From: RBG-16-66-20 sp040752005
Lineage (GTDB): Bacteria; Pseudomonadota; Gammaproteobacteria; Burkholderiales; SG8-39
Assembly (NCBI GenBank): GCA_040752005.1
Contig: JBFMFX010000004.1
Coordinates: forward strand, 1-64,000
Reading direction: 5' to 3'
Length of the DNA: 64,000 nt
Shown piece by piece: positions 16,142 to 25,810 of this stretch. The translations under genes and the position numbers were made by a program. Position 1 is the first letter of the stretch, and every line of letters begins with the position of its first letter. The notes below the pieces were generated by a model. The model was not told where the DNA came from. It made no database searches and was given only the letters and a program-made list of their open reading frames with translations.

Positions 16142-17845
16142 ATGGAAGTCACCCGGCGCGATTTCCTCAAGCTCGCCGCGATCGCCGGAGCGGCGGGCCT
16201 CGCCGGGGCCGACGCGGTGTGGGCGGCGCTCGCCCCCGAGCGGCTGCTCGCTTTCGAGCCGCTCGGCAACGTCACGCTGCTACACCTCACCGACAGCCAC
16301 GCGACGCTGCTTCCGGTCTATTACCGCGAGCCGGACACCCTGCTCGGGGTCGGCGCCGAAAAGGGCCAGCCGCCCTACCTCACCGGCGAGGCGTTCCTGA
16401 GGCATTACGCCCTCGAGCGCGGCTCGGCCGAAGCCTACGCGCTCACCTACCTCGATTTCGCCGAGCTTGCGCGCCGCTACGGGCGCATGGGTGGCTACGC
16501 GCACATCGCGACGCTGGTCAAGCGCATCCGCGCCGAGCGCCCCGGCCGCACGCTCTTGCTCGATGGCGGCGACACGCTGCAGGGCTCGGCGACGGCGCTC
16601 TGGACCAACGGCGCCGACATGCTGGAGGCGATCAATTCTCTCGGCGTGGACGTGATGACCCCACACTGGGAGTTCACGCTCTCGGGCGGCATCGCTCGGG
16701 TGAAAGAGCTGTTCGGCGACAAGGACAAGGGCGGAGCGTTCCGCGGCGACTTCGTCGCGCAGAACGTGATGGACATCTCCTGGGGGCCGCCGGGCGAGCC
16801 GGTCTTCAAGCCGTATGTGGTGCGCGAAGTGGGCGGCGCGAGGCTCGGGATCATCGGGCAGGCGTTTCCCTATACGCCGGTCTCGCACCCGCAGCGCTAC
16901 GTGCCGGATCTCAGCTTCGGCATCCGCGACGGCGAGATGCAGAAGCACGTGGACGAGCTGCGCGCGAAGCACAAGGTGGACGCGGTGGTGCTTCTTTCGC
17001 ACAACGGCGTCGCGGTGGATCTCAAGCTCGCCGCGCGCGTGCGCGGCATCGACGTCATCCTCGGCGGGCACACCCACGACGGGCTGCCGCAGCCGATCAG
17101 GGTCGGCGACACGCTGGTGATCAACTCCGGGGCTCACGGCAAGTTCCTCTCGCGCTTGGACCTCGACGTCGGCGGCGGCCGGGTGCGCGACTGGCGCTAC
17201 AAGCTCATCCCGGTGCTGTCGCAGCACATCCCGGCGGACCCCGGGATGGCGGCGCTGATCGCGCGGGTGCGCGCGCCCTACGAGGCGAAGCTCGCCGAGC
17301 CGCTCGCGGTCTCCGAGAGCCTTCTTTTCCGGCGCGGCAATTTCAACGGCAGCTTCGACGAGGTGATCCTGCAGGCGCTCATGGCGCACTACGGCGCTGA
17401 AGTCACGTTCTCGCCCGGCTTTCGCTGGGGGATCACCGTGCTGCCCGGCGACACGGTGACGCTCGAGCAGCTCTACAGCCATACCGCGCTCAGCTACCCG
17501 AACACCTGGTCGCGCGAGATGACCGGCGCAGAGATCAAGGCGATCATGGAAGACGTCGCCGACAACCTGTTCAATCCGGACCCCTACCTGCGCCAGGGCG
17601 GCGACATGGTGCGCGTCGGCGGTGTCAGCTACACGATTGACCCTGCGGCGAAAATGGGCGAGCGGATCTCCGACCTGAGGATCGGCGGCAAGCCCCTGGA
17701 GCCCGGCCGGCGGTACAAGGCCGCCGGCTGGGCGAGCATGATGGAGGTGGACGGCCCGCCGGTACACGACGTGGTCGCGGCGTACCTGCGCCAGGTCAAG
17801 CGTATCCGGGTGGACGAGCGCTCGCGGGTGCGCGTGAAGGCGTAA
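16142..17845 (+). CDS. soxB: SoxB, thiosulfohydrolase
   Basis: 567 residues. A Tat signal (TRRDFLKLAAIAGAAG) is followed by a 5'-nucleotidase-type dimetal fold: LLHLTDSHA, DGGDTLQGSA, VMTPHWEF, LLSHNGV and LGGHTHDG hold the two-manganese ligands. SoxB hydrolyses the terminal sulfone of SoxY-thiocysteine-sulfate, releasing sulfate in the periplasm. It follows soxXA by 12 bases. No soxCD is in view, so sulfane sulfur would go to globules or the cytoplasm. Confidence 0.96.
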   Translation: MEVTRRDFLKLAAIAGAAGLAGADAVWAALAPERLLAFEPLGNVTLLHLTDSHATLLPVYYREPDTLLGVGAEKGQPPYLTGEAFLRHYALERGSAEAYALTYLDFAELARRYGRMGGYAHIATLVKRIRAERPGRTLLLDGGDTLQGSATALWTNGADMLEAINSLGVDVMTPHWEFTLSGGIARVKELFGDKDKGGAFRGDFVAQNVMDISWGPPGEPVFKPYVVREVGGARLGIIGQAFPYTPVSHPQRYVPDLSFGIRDGEMQKHVDELRAKHKVDAVVLLSHNGVAVDLKLAARVRGIDVILGGHTHDGLPQPIRVGDTLVINSGAHGKFLSRLDLDVGGGRVRDWRYKLIPVLSQHIPADPGMAALIARVRAPYEAKLAEPLAVSESLLFRRGNFNGSFDEVILQALMAHYGAEVTFSPGFRWGITVLPGDTVTLEQLYSHTALSYPNTWSREMTGAEIKAIMEDVADNLFNPDPYLRQGGDMVRVGGVSYTIDPAAKMGERISDLRIGGKPLEPGRRYKAAGWASMMEVDGPPVHDVVAAYLRQVKRIRVDERSRVRVKA

Positions 17846-17855
17846 TATATCTCGC

Positions 17856-18392
17856 ATGAGGATAACCCTCCGTGCGATCGCACTGCTCGCCGGGTTCGCG
17901 CTGGCCGCGCCCGCTGTCGCGGCCGCGGAGCGTCCGGCCGAGACCCACTTCTTCGACGCGAGCTTCGGCGACCTGAAGGAGGAACTCGCGCTCGCCCGCA
18001 AGGAAGGCAAGAAAGGGCTGTTTCTCATGTACGACGCCGAGGACTGCCCGCCGTGCATCCGCATGAAGGCGACGATCCTCAACCAGGCGCGCGTACAGGA
18101 TCATTTCCGGCGCCACTTCAGGGTGCTGCGCATAGACTTCAACGGCGATACCGAGATGGTGGACCTCGAGGGCCGCACGATGCGCAGCAAGGACTTCGCG
18201 AAGAAGGTGGCGCGGGTGATCGGCACCCCGAGCTTCGCGGTGATCGGCCCGGACGGCCGCGAGCTGCTGCGCTACTACGGCCCGGCGCGCGACGCCGACG
18301 AGTTCATGCTGTTCGCCGACTACGTCGTTGCGGGCGAGTACCGCGCCAAGTCCTTCGAGGCCTTCCGGCGCGAGCGGCTCGCGCGGCGCTGA
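17856..18392 (+). CDS. SoxW-like periplasmic thioredoxin
   Basis: 178 residues. Signal peptide at ~1-22 (ALLAGFALAAPAVAA), then a thioredoxin fold with active site CPPC in MYDAEDCPPCIRM and a GTPSFAVIG cis-proline region. In sox operons such proteins (SoxW/SoxS) keep SoxY reduced. It starts 10 bases after soxB. Confidence 0.85.
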   Translation: MRITLRAIALLAGFALAAPAVAAAERPAETHFFDASFGDLKEELALARKEGKKGLFLMYDAEDCPPCIRMKATILNQARVQDHFRRHFRVLRIDFNGDTEMVDLEGRTMRSKDFAKKVARVIGTPSFAVIGPDGRELLRYYGPARDADEFMLFADYVVAGEYRAKSFEAFRRERLARR

Positions 18393-18435
18393 ACTTCGTT
18401 CGAGAAACTCCACCGGCACATGAGAGGAGGATGGG

Positions 18436-18873
18436 ATGAATAGGAGGCATGCACTCGCAGGGCTGATGTTCCTGGCGCTCGCCGCCGCCGGGTGCGCGAG
18501 CACCGGCGACATGGTCGCCCCCGACAAGGTCGTCTACCACATCAACAATACCGAGGCGCAGGCGGCCGACGCGCTGCGCAACATCGGCAATCATCTGGAG
18601 GTCAACCCGCAGGCGAAAATCGTGGTGGTGACGCACGCGCGCGGCGTGGATTTCCTGATGAACGGCGCCAAGGACCGCAACGGCAATCCCTATCAGGTCG
18701 CCGTCGAGCAGCTCAAGCTGCGCGGCGTGAAGTTCGACGTGTGCGAGATCACGCTGCGCAACCGCAAGCTGACGAAGGACCAGTTCATCCCGGACGCGAC
18801 CTTCGTGCCCTCCGGAGTGGCCGAGATCACCCGCTTGCAGCAGCGCGAGGGCTACGCCTACCTGCGGCCGTAG
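18436..18873 (+). CDS. DsrE-family lipoprotein
   Basis: 145 residues. A lipoprotein signal ends LAAAGC, so it is probably anchored outside the cytoplasm. The rest has the DsrE/DsrF-like fold (KVVYHINNTEAQAADALRNIGNHL; KIVVVTHARGVDFLM) with one cysteine in KFDVCEITLRN. Cytoplasmic DsrE proteins carry persulfides; this exported form may bind sulfur intermediates of Sox. GAGAGGAGGATGGG precedes the start. Last gene of the sox cluster. Confidence 0.78.
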   Translation: MNRRHALAGLMFLALAAAGCASTGDMVAPDKVVYHINNTEAQAADALRNIGNHLEVNPQAKIVVVTHARGVDFLMNGAKDRNGNPYQVAVEQLKLRGVKFDVCEITLRNRKLTKDQFIPDATFVPSGVAEITRLQQREGYAYLRP

Positions 18874-18922
18874 CCGCGAGCCGGCCGCCGCGTCTGCGCG
18901 GCCGGAGCCGGGACAGCGCGCG

Positions 18923-20113
18923 ATGCGCCGCCTTTCTTCGGCCGTGCGCAGCGCCTGCGCGCTCGGCGCGGCGACCGCGCTCAACCTGCCCTTCGGGACG
19001 CTCTACGCCTTCAGCGTCCTGCTTGCGCCTATCGAGGCGCGCATCGGCACGGGCCGCGCCGAGACGAGTTTTGTGTTCGCGCTCGCCACGATCACCCTCA
19101 CCGCCGGGATGAACGCCGCACCAGCTCTTTACCGCGCGGCACCGCCGCCGCTCGTTGCGCTCGGCTGCGGAGCGCTGAGTGCCGCGGGGCTGGCGCTCGC
19201 CGCCAGCGCGCGCGATCTGACCCTGTTCGCCCTCGGCTACGGCGTGCTCTTCGGTCTCGGCGCGGGTGTGGGCTTCATCCTCGTGCAGCAGGGCGTCAAC
19301 CAGACGGTGCGCGCAAGGAGCGGGCTCGCCAACGGCTACGTGGTGAGCCTGTATCCCCTCGGGGCGATGATCGGTGCGCCGCTGCTCGCGTGGGCGCAGG
19401 CCCGCTGGGGGCTTGCCGCGACACTGGCGGGGCTCGCGGCAGTGGCGTTCGCCTGCTGCGCCCTCGCGGCAGGGCTGCTCGGCGCCGCAGTGATTCGCAT
19501 GCACGACACTTCCGCAGCCGACGGGAACGCCGCGAGCGCGCAGTGGCAGCGGCCGCTCCTCCTGCGCCTCGGCGCGGTGTTCTTCCTCGCCGCCGCCGCG
19601 GGGCTGATGGTGCTCAGTCAGGCGGCCGGCATCGTGCGCGCCTACGGCGGCGAGACCGCGCTCGCGGTCGGCGCGACCACCTTCATCACTGGCGCCATCG
19701 CCGCGGCACGTCTGGCTGGCGGCTGGCTCGCGGACCGCTTCCCGGTACCGCGCGTCGCGGCCGGCGCGCACCTAGCGGCGCTCTCCGGCTCGGCCGCGCT
19801 CGCCCTGTGGCCCGGGCCGCTTCTGGCATTGCCCGCGCTCGCGATGATCGGCATCGGCTATGGCCTGATCTCCGGGCTCACCGCCGCGGCGATCGCGCAG
19901 TACTGGTCCCGCGACGCCTTCGGCCGGGTTGCGAGCCGGCTCTACATCGCCTGGTGCGCCGCGGCGCTCAGCCTTCCAGTGGCCGCCGGGTGGCTGTACG
20001 ACCGCACCGGCGGCTATGAGGAGGCAGCGCGCATCGGCGCACTGCTCAACGTGATCGGTGCGCTGCTCGCCGCGGGACTTCCGGCCCGGCAGCCGCACGC
20101 GGCGCGCGCCTGA
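18923..20113 (+). CDS. MFS transporter (OFA-like)
   Basis: 396 residues with twelve predicted helices. The start LNLPFGTLYAFSVLLAPIEA and the repeated LAGGWLADRFP loop fit the oxalate/formate antiporter-like branch. Substrate unknown; a small organic acid or sulfur compound is possible. It lies 49 bases after the DsrE lipoprotein on the same strand and converges with phoR. Confidence 0.75.
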   Translation: MRRLSSAVRSACALGAATALNLPFGTLYAFSVLLAPIEARIGTGRAETSFVFALATITLTAGMNAAPALYRAAPPPLVALGCGALSAAGLALAASARDLTLFALGYGVLFGLGAGVGFILVQQGVNQTVRARSGLANGYVVSLYPLGAMIGAPLLAWAQARWGLAATLAGLAAVAFACCALAAGLLGAAVIRMHDTSAADGNAASAQWQRPLLLRLGAVFFLAAAAGLMVLSQAAGIVRAYGGETALAVGATTFITGAIAAARLAGGWLADRFPVPRVAAGAHLAALSGSAALALWPGPLLALPALAMIGIGYGLISGLTAAAIAQYWSRDAFGRVASRLYIAWCAAALSLPVAAGWLYDRTGGYEEAARIGALLNVIGALLAAGLPARQPHAARA

Positions 20114-20234
20114 GCCGACGCCCGGCAGCCGGACCGGGAGCGGGCTGCTCGTCGGGGCGGCGTACGCGCCGCTACCCGATCCTTCCGAGTCCACGTCGCC
20201 GGAACCGCGCCGGCGTCCATTCAGCCGCGCATCG

Positions 20235-21494
20235 CTACGCCGCAAGCGGGCCGGCGCTTGCGGGTGCATCGCTCGGCCGGCCGGCCGCCAGGCGCGCCTT
20301 CGGAAAGCGCGCGCTGAAGCGGCTGCCCTTGCCCGGCGTGCTCTCGATCGCGAGCGTCGCGTCGTGGCGTGCAAGCGCATGCTTGACGATCGCGAGCCCC
20401 AGCCCGGTGCCTCCGGTCTCGCGCGAGCGGCTGCGGTCCACGCGGTAGAAGCGCTCGGTGAGGCGCGGGATGTGCTCCGGCGCGATCCCGATTCCGGTGT
20501 CCTCGACCGTGAATTCCGCGCCGCTGTCGTCCGAGCGCCACCGCAGGCGCACCTCGCCGCCCGCGGGCGTATAGCGCACCGCGTTGGTCACCAGATTGAG
20601 GAAGGCGCTCGCGATCTCGGACTCGGCGCCGGCGAGATCGTGCGCGCCCTCGATCGAGAGCGTGATCCGGTGGCGCCCCGCCGAAAGCGCCTCGGCCTCG
20701 GCGCGCACGCGCTCAAGGAGCGGCCGGATCGCGATGCGTTCCTCGGCCGGGGGCGCCGGGGAATGCTCCAGCGCCGAGAGCGTGAGCAGGTCCTCGATCA
20801 ATCGCTTCATGCGCTCGGCCTGCGGGGCCATCAGGGCGACATAGTCGCGCACCCGCTCGGAATCGAGTTTGAGGTCGCGGATCGTTTCCAGAAAGCCGGA
20901 GAGCACGGTAAGCGGGGTGCGCAGCTCGTGCGAGACGTTGGCGACGAAGTCGCGCCGCATCGCCTCCAAGCGCTCGGCGCCGGTCACGTCCTGCGACAGC
21001 AGCAGGTGCTCATCCTGGCCGAACGGCACCAGCTGAAGCGCGAGCGTGCGCCCTTGCGCGCCGGCGATGCGCACCGGCCGGGAAAAGTCGCCCGCCGCAA
21101 GGTAATGAACGAATCCGGGCTCGCGCAGGAAGTTGGCGATCGGCTGGCCGCGGTCGCGCTCCGGGTCGAGGCCGAGGTGCTCGGCGGCCGCGCGGTTACA
21201 CCAGTCCAGGCGCAGACCCGCTTCGAGCATCGCCACGCCATACGGCAGCGCCTGCGCCGCGCGCCGCTGGCGCACGATCAGCTCGGCGAGCCGGCGCCGG
21301 CGCCGCAGATTCGCGCGCCGGTGCCGATGCAGGTGATCGAACACCTCGCCCCAGACGCCCTCCGCCTCCGGCGGGTCGGTGAGCCGGGGCTGTGCCGCCC
21401 AGCGGCGCAGCCTGCCGAGCTCGCGCCGCTCGCGCCACAGCGCCAGCCCGAGCAGCGCGGCGGCGAGCGCGAGAAGCAGCGCGAGCAGGCCCAC
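20235..21494 (-). CDS. phoR: Phosphate-regulon sensor kinase
   Basis: 419 residues: one or two N-terminal membrane helices, a PAS-like region (~85-180), the dimerisation box FVANVSHELRTPLTVLSGF with the phosphorylated His, then ATP-binding boxes (LVTNAVRYTP, VEDTGIGIAPEHIPRLTERFYRV, GGTGLGLAIVKH). It starts at GTG five bases after phoB. Together with PstSCAB and PhoU it senses phosphate supply. Confidence 0.92.
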   Translation of the reverse strand: MGLLALLLALAAALLGLALWRERRELGRLRRWAAQPRLTDPPEAEGVWGEVFDHLHRHRRANLRRRRRLAELIVRQRRAAQALPYGVAMLEAGLRLDWCNRAAAEHLGLDPERDRGQPIANFLREPGFVHYLAAGDFSRPVRIAGAQGRTLALQLVPFGQDEHLLLSQDVTGAERLEAMRRDFVANVSHELRTPLTVLSGFLETIRDLKLDSERVRDYVALMAPQAERMKRLIEDLLTLSALEHSPAPPAEERIAIRPLLERVRAEAEALSAGRHRITLSIEGAHDLAGAESEIASAFLNLVTNAVRYTPAGGEVRLRWRSDDSGAEFTVEDTGIGIAPEHIPRLTERFYRVDRSRSRETGGTGLGLAIVKHALARHDATLAIESTPGKGSRFSARFPKARLAAGRPSDAPASAGPLAA

Positions 21495-21499
21495 GCGGT

Positions 21500-22207
21500 T
21501 CAGCCCCGGCTCGAGATCGGGGCCTCGTCGCGCAGCGCGTAGCCCGAGCCACGCACCGTCTCGATCAGTGCGTCATGGCCGCTTGCCGCAAGCGCCTGCC
21601 GCAGCCGGCGCACGTGCACGTCCACCGTGCGCTCCTCGATGAACACGTGATCGCCCCAGACCTCGTCGAGGAGCTGCTTGCGCGAGTACACCCGGTTCGG
21701 ATGTGCCATCAGGAACCGCAGCAGCCGGAATTCGGTCGGCCCGAGCGCGATCGGCCGTCCATTTGCGCTGACGCGGTGCGCCGCCGGGTCGAGCCGCAGC
21801 CCGGCGATCTCCACCGCCTCGGAGCCGCGGTGCGGCTTGCGGCGCCGGAGCACCGAGCGGATGCGCGCCACCAGCTCCCGGTTGGAGAAGGGTTTCACGA
21901 TGTAATCGTCGGCGCCGGCCTCCAGCCCGGCAATGCGGTCCGGCTCGTCGGCGCGTGCGGTGAGGAAGAGGATCGGCAGCTCGCGCGTGCGCGCGTCGGC
22001 GCGCAGCCGGCGCGCCAGCGCCAGGCCCGACTGGCCGGGCAGCATCCAGTCGAGCAGCACGACATCGGGCAGCGCCTGCGCGAGAAGCCGCGAGGCTTCC
22101 TCGGCGCTCGCCGCGCGCAGCGCCCGGAACCCGGCGTGCTCCAGGTTCACGGCGACCAGCTCCTGGATCGCCGCCTCGTCTTCCACGATGAGCACCGTCG
22201 CGGCCAC
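21500..22207 (-). CDS. phoB: Phosphate-regulon response regulator
   Basis: 235 residues of the OmpR/PhoB type. Receiver acidic pair DEAA near the start, phospho-acceptor Asp in DVVLLDWMLPG, Lys in IVKPFSNREL, and a C-terminal winged helix (LGPTEFRLLRFLMAHPNRVYSR...RTVDVHVRRLRQAL). Start is GTG at 22207. A Pho box upstream of pstS is the expected target. Confidence 0.94.
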   Translation of the reverse strand: MAATVLIVEDEAAIQELVAVNLEHAGFRALRAASAEEASRLLAQALPDVVLLDWMLPGQSGLALARRLRADARTRELPILFLTARADEPDRIAGLEAGADDYIVKPFSNRELVARIRSVLRRRKPHRGSEAVEIAGLRLDPAAHRVSANGRPIALGPTEFRLLRFLMAHPNRVYSRKQLLDEVWGDHVFIEERTVDVHVRRLRQALAASGHDALIETVRGSGYALRDEAPISSRG

Positions 22208-22223
22208 GTGGCTTGCCTCGTCG

Positions 22224-22934
22224 TCAGCCTCTGGACAGCTCCCGCTCGACGTCGGCGAACGAGGCGTGGCGCACGTCGGTGCCGCGCACGATGTAGATCA
22301 CCTGCTCGGCGACGTTCTTGGCGTGGTCGCCGATCCGCTCGACCGCCTTTGCCACCCAGATGATCTCCAGCCCGGCGGTGATCATGCGCGGATCCTCCAT
22401 CATATAGGTGATCAGCTGGCGCAGCACCGCGGTGAACTCCGAATCTATCGTCGGGTCCTCCTTCAGCACCTCGGCGGCTGCGGCCGCGTCCAGGCGCGCG
22501 AACGCGTCGAGCGCCTGGCGCAGCATGCGCACCGCGGTATCGGCCGCGTGGCGGATCGCCGGAAAACGCTGCGCCAGCTGCGGTCCGTGCTCGTGCAGCG
22601 CTCGCGCCATGCGCGCGATCTTCTCCGCTTCATCGCCGATACGCTCCAGGTCCGTCACGATCTTCGAGATGCCCATGATGAGCCGCAGATCGCTTGCCGC
22701 CGGCTGACGTCGCACCACGATGTGGTTGCAGGCGCTGTCAATCGAGATTTCGTAGCCGTTGACGCGCTTGTCGTTCTCGATCACCTGCTCGATGAGCGCC
22801 GCATCCCCTGTCGCGTAGGCGCGCATCGCGGCGAGGATCTGCGCTTCCACCAGTCCGCCCATCTGCAGCACGCGCGTGCGGGTCGCCTCGAGATCGGCTT
22901 CGAACGCCTTGGAAATGTGCTCGCTCCCCGGCAT
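22224..22934 (-). CDS. phoU: Phosphate-signalling protein PhoU
   Basis: 236 residues, all-helical, two PhoU repeats. Conserved E(x)DxxxN-like metal sites appear in IENDKRVNGYEISIDSACN and in RIGDEAEKIARMA and RIGDHAKNVAEQV. PhoU links the Pst transporter to PhoR, keeping PhoB inactive when phosphate is plentiful. It lies 85 bases after pstB. Confidence 0.93.
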   Translation of the reverse strand: MPGSEHISKAFEADLEATRTRVLQMGGLVEAQILAAMRAYATGDAALIEQVIENDKRVNGYEISIDSACNHIVVRRQPAASDLRLIMGISKIVTDLERIGDEAEKIARMARALHEHGPQLAQRFPAIRHAADTAVRMLRQALDAFARLDAAAAAEVLKEDPTIDSEFTAVLRQLITYMMEDPRMITAGLEIIWVAKAVERIGDHAKNVAEQVIYIVRGTDVRHASFADVERELSRG

Positions 22935-23019
22935 GTGCGCTCCTATGCCTGCCGCACCAGGATACTGCGGTTGCGGCCGCGCCGCTCGCGCTCGCCGCGC
23001 CCGCGCCTCGGCAGGTTCG

Positions 23020-23850
23020 TCATCCGAATCTCCCCGTGATGTAGTCTTCGGTCTGCTTGTGCTTCGGCTTGATGAAGAGCTGGTCGGTGCGGCCGAACTC
23101 GATCAGCTCGCCGAGGTACATGTAGGCGGTGAAATCCGACACGCGCGCCGCCTGCTGCATGTTGTGGGTGACGATGACGATGGTCACGCGGCTCTTCAGC
23201 TCGGTGATCAGCTCCTCGATGCTCGCGGTGGCGACCGGGTCGAGCGCCGAGGTCGGCTCGTCGAACAGCAGGATCTCCGGGTCGGTGGCGAGCGCGCGCG
23301 CGATGCACAGCCGCTGCTGCTGGCCGCCGGACAGATTGAACGCCGGCTCTGCCAACCGGTCCTTCACCTCCTCCCACAGTGCCGCGCCGCGCAGCGCCGC
23401 CTCGACCTTGTCGGCGAGCGCGCGCCGCGAGCGCTCGCCGCGCACGCGCAGGCCGTAGGCGACGTTCTCGAAGATAGACTTCGGAAAAGGGTTCGGCTTC
23501 TGGAACACCATCGCCAGGCGCATGCGCACCTCGATCGGGTCCACCGCCGCGTCGAGCAGGTTCATGTCGTCCGGGTAGAGGCGAATTTCGCCCTCGTAGC
23601 GGTTGCCCGGATAGAGGTCGTGCATGCGATTGAAGCAGCGCAGGAACGTCGACTTGCCGCAACCCGACGGGCCGATCAGCGCGGTGACGCAATGCTCGTA
23701 CACCACCAGGTTGAGAGCCTTGAGCGCCCGGTAGTCGCCGTAGTAGAAGCTCAGATTGCGAACTTCGGCCTTCGGCGCGCGCGCCTCTTCGGCCTCGGCG
23801 CGGCTCTCCACTACGGCGGCGAGCGAAATCGCGGACATCGGCGTCACCAT
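23020..23850 (-). CDS. pstB: Phosphate ABC transporter ATP-binding protein
   Basis: 276 residues. Walker A GPSGCGKST, signature LSGGQQQR, Walker B EILLFDEPTSALDP, and the PstB-typical FQKPNPFPKSIFENVAYGLR. The ATG at 23850 has GGAG nine bases upstream and overlaps the end of pstA; an alternative ATG at 23838 lacks a ribosome site. Confidence 0.94.
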   Translation of the reverse strand: MVTPMSAISLAAVVESRAEAEEARAPKAEVRNLSFYYGDYRALKALNLVVYEHCVTALIGPSGCGKSTFLRCFNRMHDLYPGNRYEGEIRLYPDDMNLLDAAVDPIEVRMRLAMVFQKPNPFPKSIFENVAYGLRVRGERSRRALADKVEAALRGAALWEEVKDRLAEPAFNLSGGQQQRLCIARALATDPEILLFDEPTSALDPVATASIEELITELKSRVTIVIVTHNMQQAARVSDFTAYMYLGELIEFGRTDQLFIKPKHKQTEDYITGRFG

Positions 23851-24770
23851 TTGATCTTTCTCCGCAGGCGATAGCGCAGCCAGATCGCCAGGCCGTTCAT
23901 CGCCAGCGTCATGAGCACCAGAATGAAGCCTGCCGCCGCGGCGTTCTGGTGAAACGCCGCTTCCGGCCGCGAGGTCCAGTTGAACATCTGGATCGGCATC
24001 ACCGTGAAGGGCGACAGCACCCAGTCGAAGGAAAGGTACGGCGGCTCGCTCTGGAGCGGCGCGGGCGGCAAGAACGCGATGAAAGTGAGCGCGCCGATGG
24101 TGATCACCGGCGCCGTCTCGCCGATCGCGCGTGCCATGCCGATGATGATACCGGTGAGGATGCCGGCCGAGGAGTACGGCAGGATGTGGTCGCGGCACAC
24201 CTGCCATTTCGTAGCGCCGAGCGCATAGGCGCCCTCGCGGATGCCCTGCGGGATCGCGCGCACCGCTTCGCGTGTGGCGACGATCACCACCGGCAGGATC
24301 AGCAGCGCGAGCGTCAGACCCGCCGAGAGAATGGATTGGCCGAAGCCGAACTGATAGACGAAGAGCCCGAGGGCGAGCAACCCGTACACGATCGAGGGCA
24401 CGCCCGCCAGATTGGTGATGTTGATCTCGATGATGTCGGTCACCCAGTTCTTCGGCGCGTATTCTTCCAGGTACAGGCCGGAGGCGACGCCGAGCGGCAC
24501 GGCGAAGAATGCGGTCACCAGCATCACCAGGCACGATCCCACCCACGCCGAAAGGATGCCGGCCTGCTCCGGTCGCCGCGAGGGAAAGCGGGTGAGAAAT
24601 TCCCAGGACAGTCGCGGCAGTCCGTCCACGATCATGTCCACGAACAGCGCGGTGAATGTGAGCACGCCGGTCATGAGCGCGAGCACCCCGCACGCGGCGA
24701 AGACCCGGTCCCAGCGCTTGTGCCGGGCGATCAGGGCGCGAATCGCGGCGAGGTCTCGTGCCGCGCTCAC
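23844..24770 (-). CDS. pstA: Phosphate ABC transporter permease PstA
   Basis: 308 residues with six membrane helices and the transporter loop REGAYALGATKWQVCRDHILP. I chose the GTG at 24770, one base after the pstC stop; the frame runs further upstream but overlaps pstC with unrelated sequence. Forms the inner-membrane channel with PstC. Confidence 0.92.
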   Translation of the reverse strand: MSAARDLAAIRALIARHKRWDRVFAACGVLALMTGVLTFTALFVDMIVDGLPRLSWEFLTRFPSRRPEQAGILSAWVGSCLVMLVTAFFAVPLGVASGLYLEEYAPKNWVTDIIEINITNLAGVPSIVYGLLALGLFVYQFGFGQSILSAGLTLALLILPVVIVATREAVRAIPQGIREGAYALGATKWQVCRDHILPYSSAGILTGIIIGMARAIGETAPVITIGALTFIAFLPPAPLQSEPPYLSFDWVLSPFTVMPIQMFNWTSRPEAAFHQNAAAAGFILVLMTLAMNGLAIWLRYRLRRKIKW

Positions 24771-24771
24771 C

Positions 24772-25725
24772 TCAGTAGGCCTCGCGAAAGCCGCGCCGCA
24801 GCATGTGTCCGGCGATGTTGCACGCGAGCGTGAACAGCAGCAGCGTGAGGCCGGCCGCAAAGATGGTCTGATAGCCGATCGAGCCATGCGGCAGGTCCCC
24901 GAGCGCCACCTGCACGATATAGGCGGTGATGGTCGCCGCTGGCTCCAGCGGGTTGAAGGTGAGATTCGGCTGCATGCCGGCAGCGATGGCGAGGATCATG
25001 GTCTCGCCCACGGCGCGCGAGATGCCGAGGATGTAGGCCGAAGCAATACCGGAGAACGCCGCGGGCACCACGACGCGCGTCGCGGTCTGAAAGCGCGTCG
25101 CACCTGCCGCATAGGAACCCTCGCGCAGGCTCATCGGCACTGCCCGCATCGCGTCCTCGCTGATCGAGGCGACATAGGGAATGATCATGATTCCCATCAC
25201 GATGCCAGCCGACAGCAGATTGAAGCCGGGCAGCTCGGGATAGATCCGCTGCAGGAGCGGCGTGACGAACAGCAGGGCGAAATAGCCGTAGACGATGGTC
25301 GGAATGCCGCCGAGGAGCTCGAGAAATGGCTTCGCCACCTCGCGCACCGAAAACGGCGCGAATTCCGACAGGTAGATGGCGATGACCGTGCCGAGAGGCA
25401 CCGCGATCGCGAGCGCCACCGCCGCGCTGGTGAGCGTGCCCGAGAGCAGTACCGCGATACCGAAATGCGCGTCGTCGAAAAGCGGCGTCCACTGGGTGTC
25501 GGTGAGGAAGTCGGCAAGCGGCACATGTTGAAAGAACGCCACCGATTCTTTCACCAGCACATAGACGATGCCGACGGTAGTGGCCACCGAAACCAGGGCG
25601 GCGAGAAACAACATCGCCTCGATCGCCTTCTCGCGAAGCATCCGCGAACGGCGGTAAGCGAGTCGGGCGCTCATCGCCCCCGACGGGGGTGCAGCACGGA
25701 TTTCGCCCGGCACGGCGAACGACAT
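24772..25725 (-). CDS. pstC: Phosphate ABC transporter permease PstC
   Basis: 317 residues, six helices, EAA-type loop REGSYAAGATRFQTATRVVVP. The first 17 residues look like an extension; ATG at 25674 (MSARLAYRRS) is an alternative start. It is separated from pstS by 85 bases containing a hairpin terminator. Confidence 0.92.
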   Translation of the reverse strand: MSFAVPGEIRAAPPSGAMSARLAYRRSRMLREKAIEAMLFLAALVSVATTVGIVYVLVKESVAFFQHVPLADFLTDTQWTPLFDDAHFGIAVLLSGTLTSAAVALAIAVPLGTVIAIYLSEFAPFSVREVAKPFLELLGGIPTIVYGYFALLFVTPLLQRIYPELPGFNLLSAGIVMGIMIIPYVASISEDAMRAVPMSLREGSYAAGATRFQTATRVVVPAAFSGIASAYILGISRAVGETMILAIAAGMQPNLTFNPLEPAATITAYIVQVALGDLPHGSIGYQTIFAAGLTLLLFTLACNIAGHMLRRGFREAY

Positions 25726-25753
25726 CGAAATGAATACCCTTATGTTAGCAACG

Positions 25754-25786
25754 AAAAGCCCGCCGCGCGCCGGGCGCGCGGCGGGC
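25754..25786 (-). terminator. Intrinsic terminator between pstS and pstC
   Basis: On the minus strand, 14-bp GC arms (GCCCGCCGCGCGCC and its complement) are followed by TTTTCGTT. It lies 24 bases after the pstS stop and before pstC, so only part of the transcription would read through, giving more binding protein than permease. Confidence 0.65.
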
Positions 25787-25810
25787 CCTGAATCGGCGCG
25801 CCGCTCGCGC

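Noticed and set aside
18874..18922. Hairpin CCGGCCGC/GCGGCCGG after the DsrE-like gene as a terminator
   Set aside because: Only eight GC pairs and no T-run, directly before the MFS start; chance is likely in GC-rich DNA.
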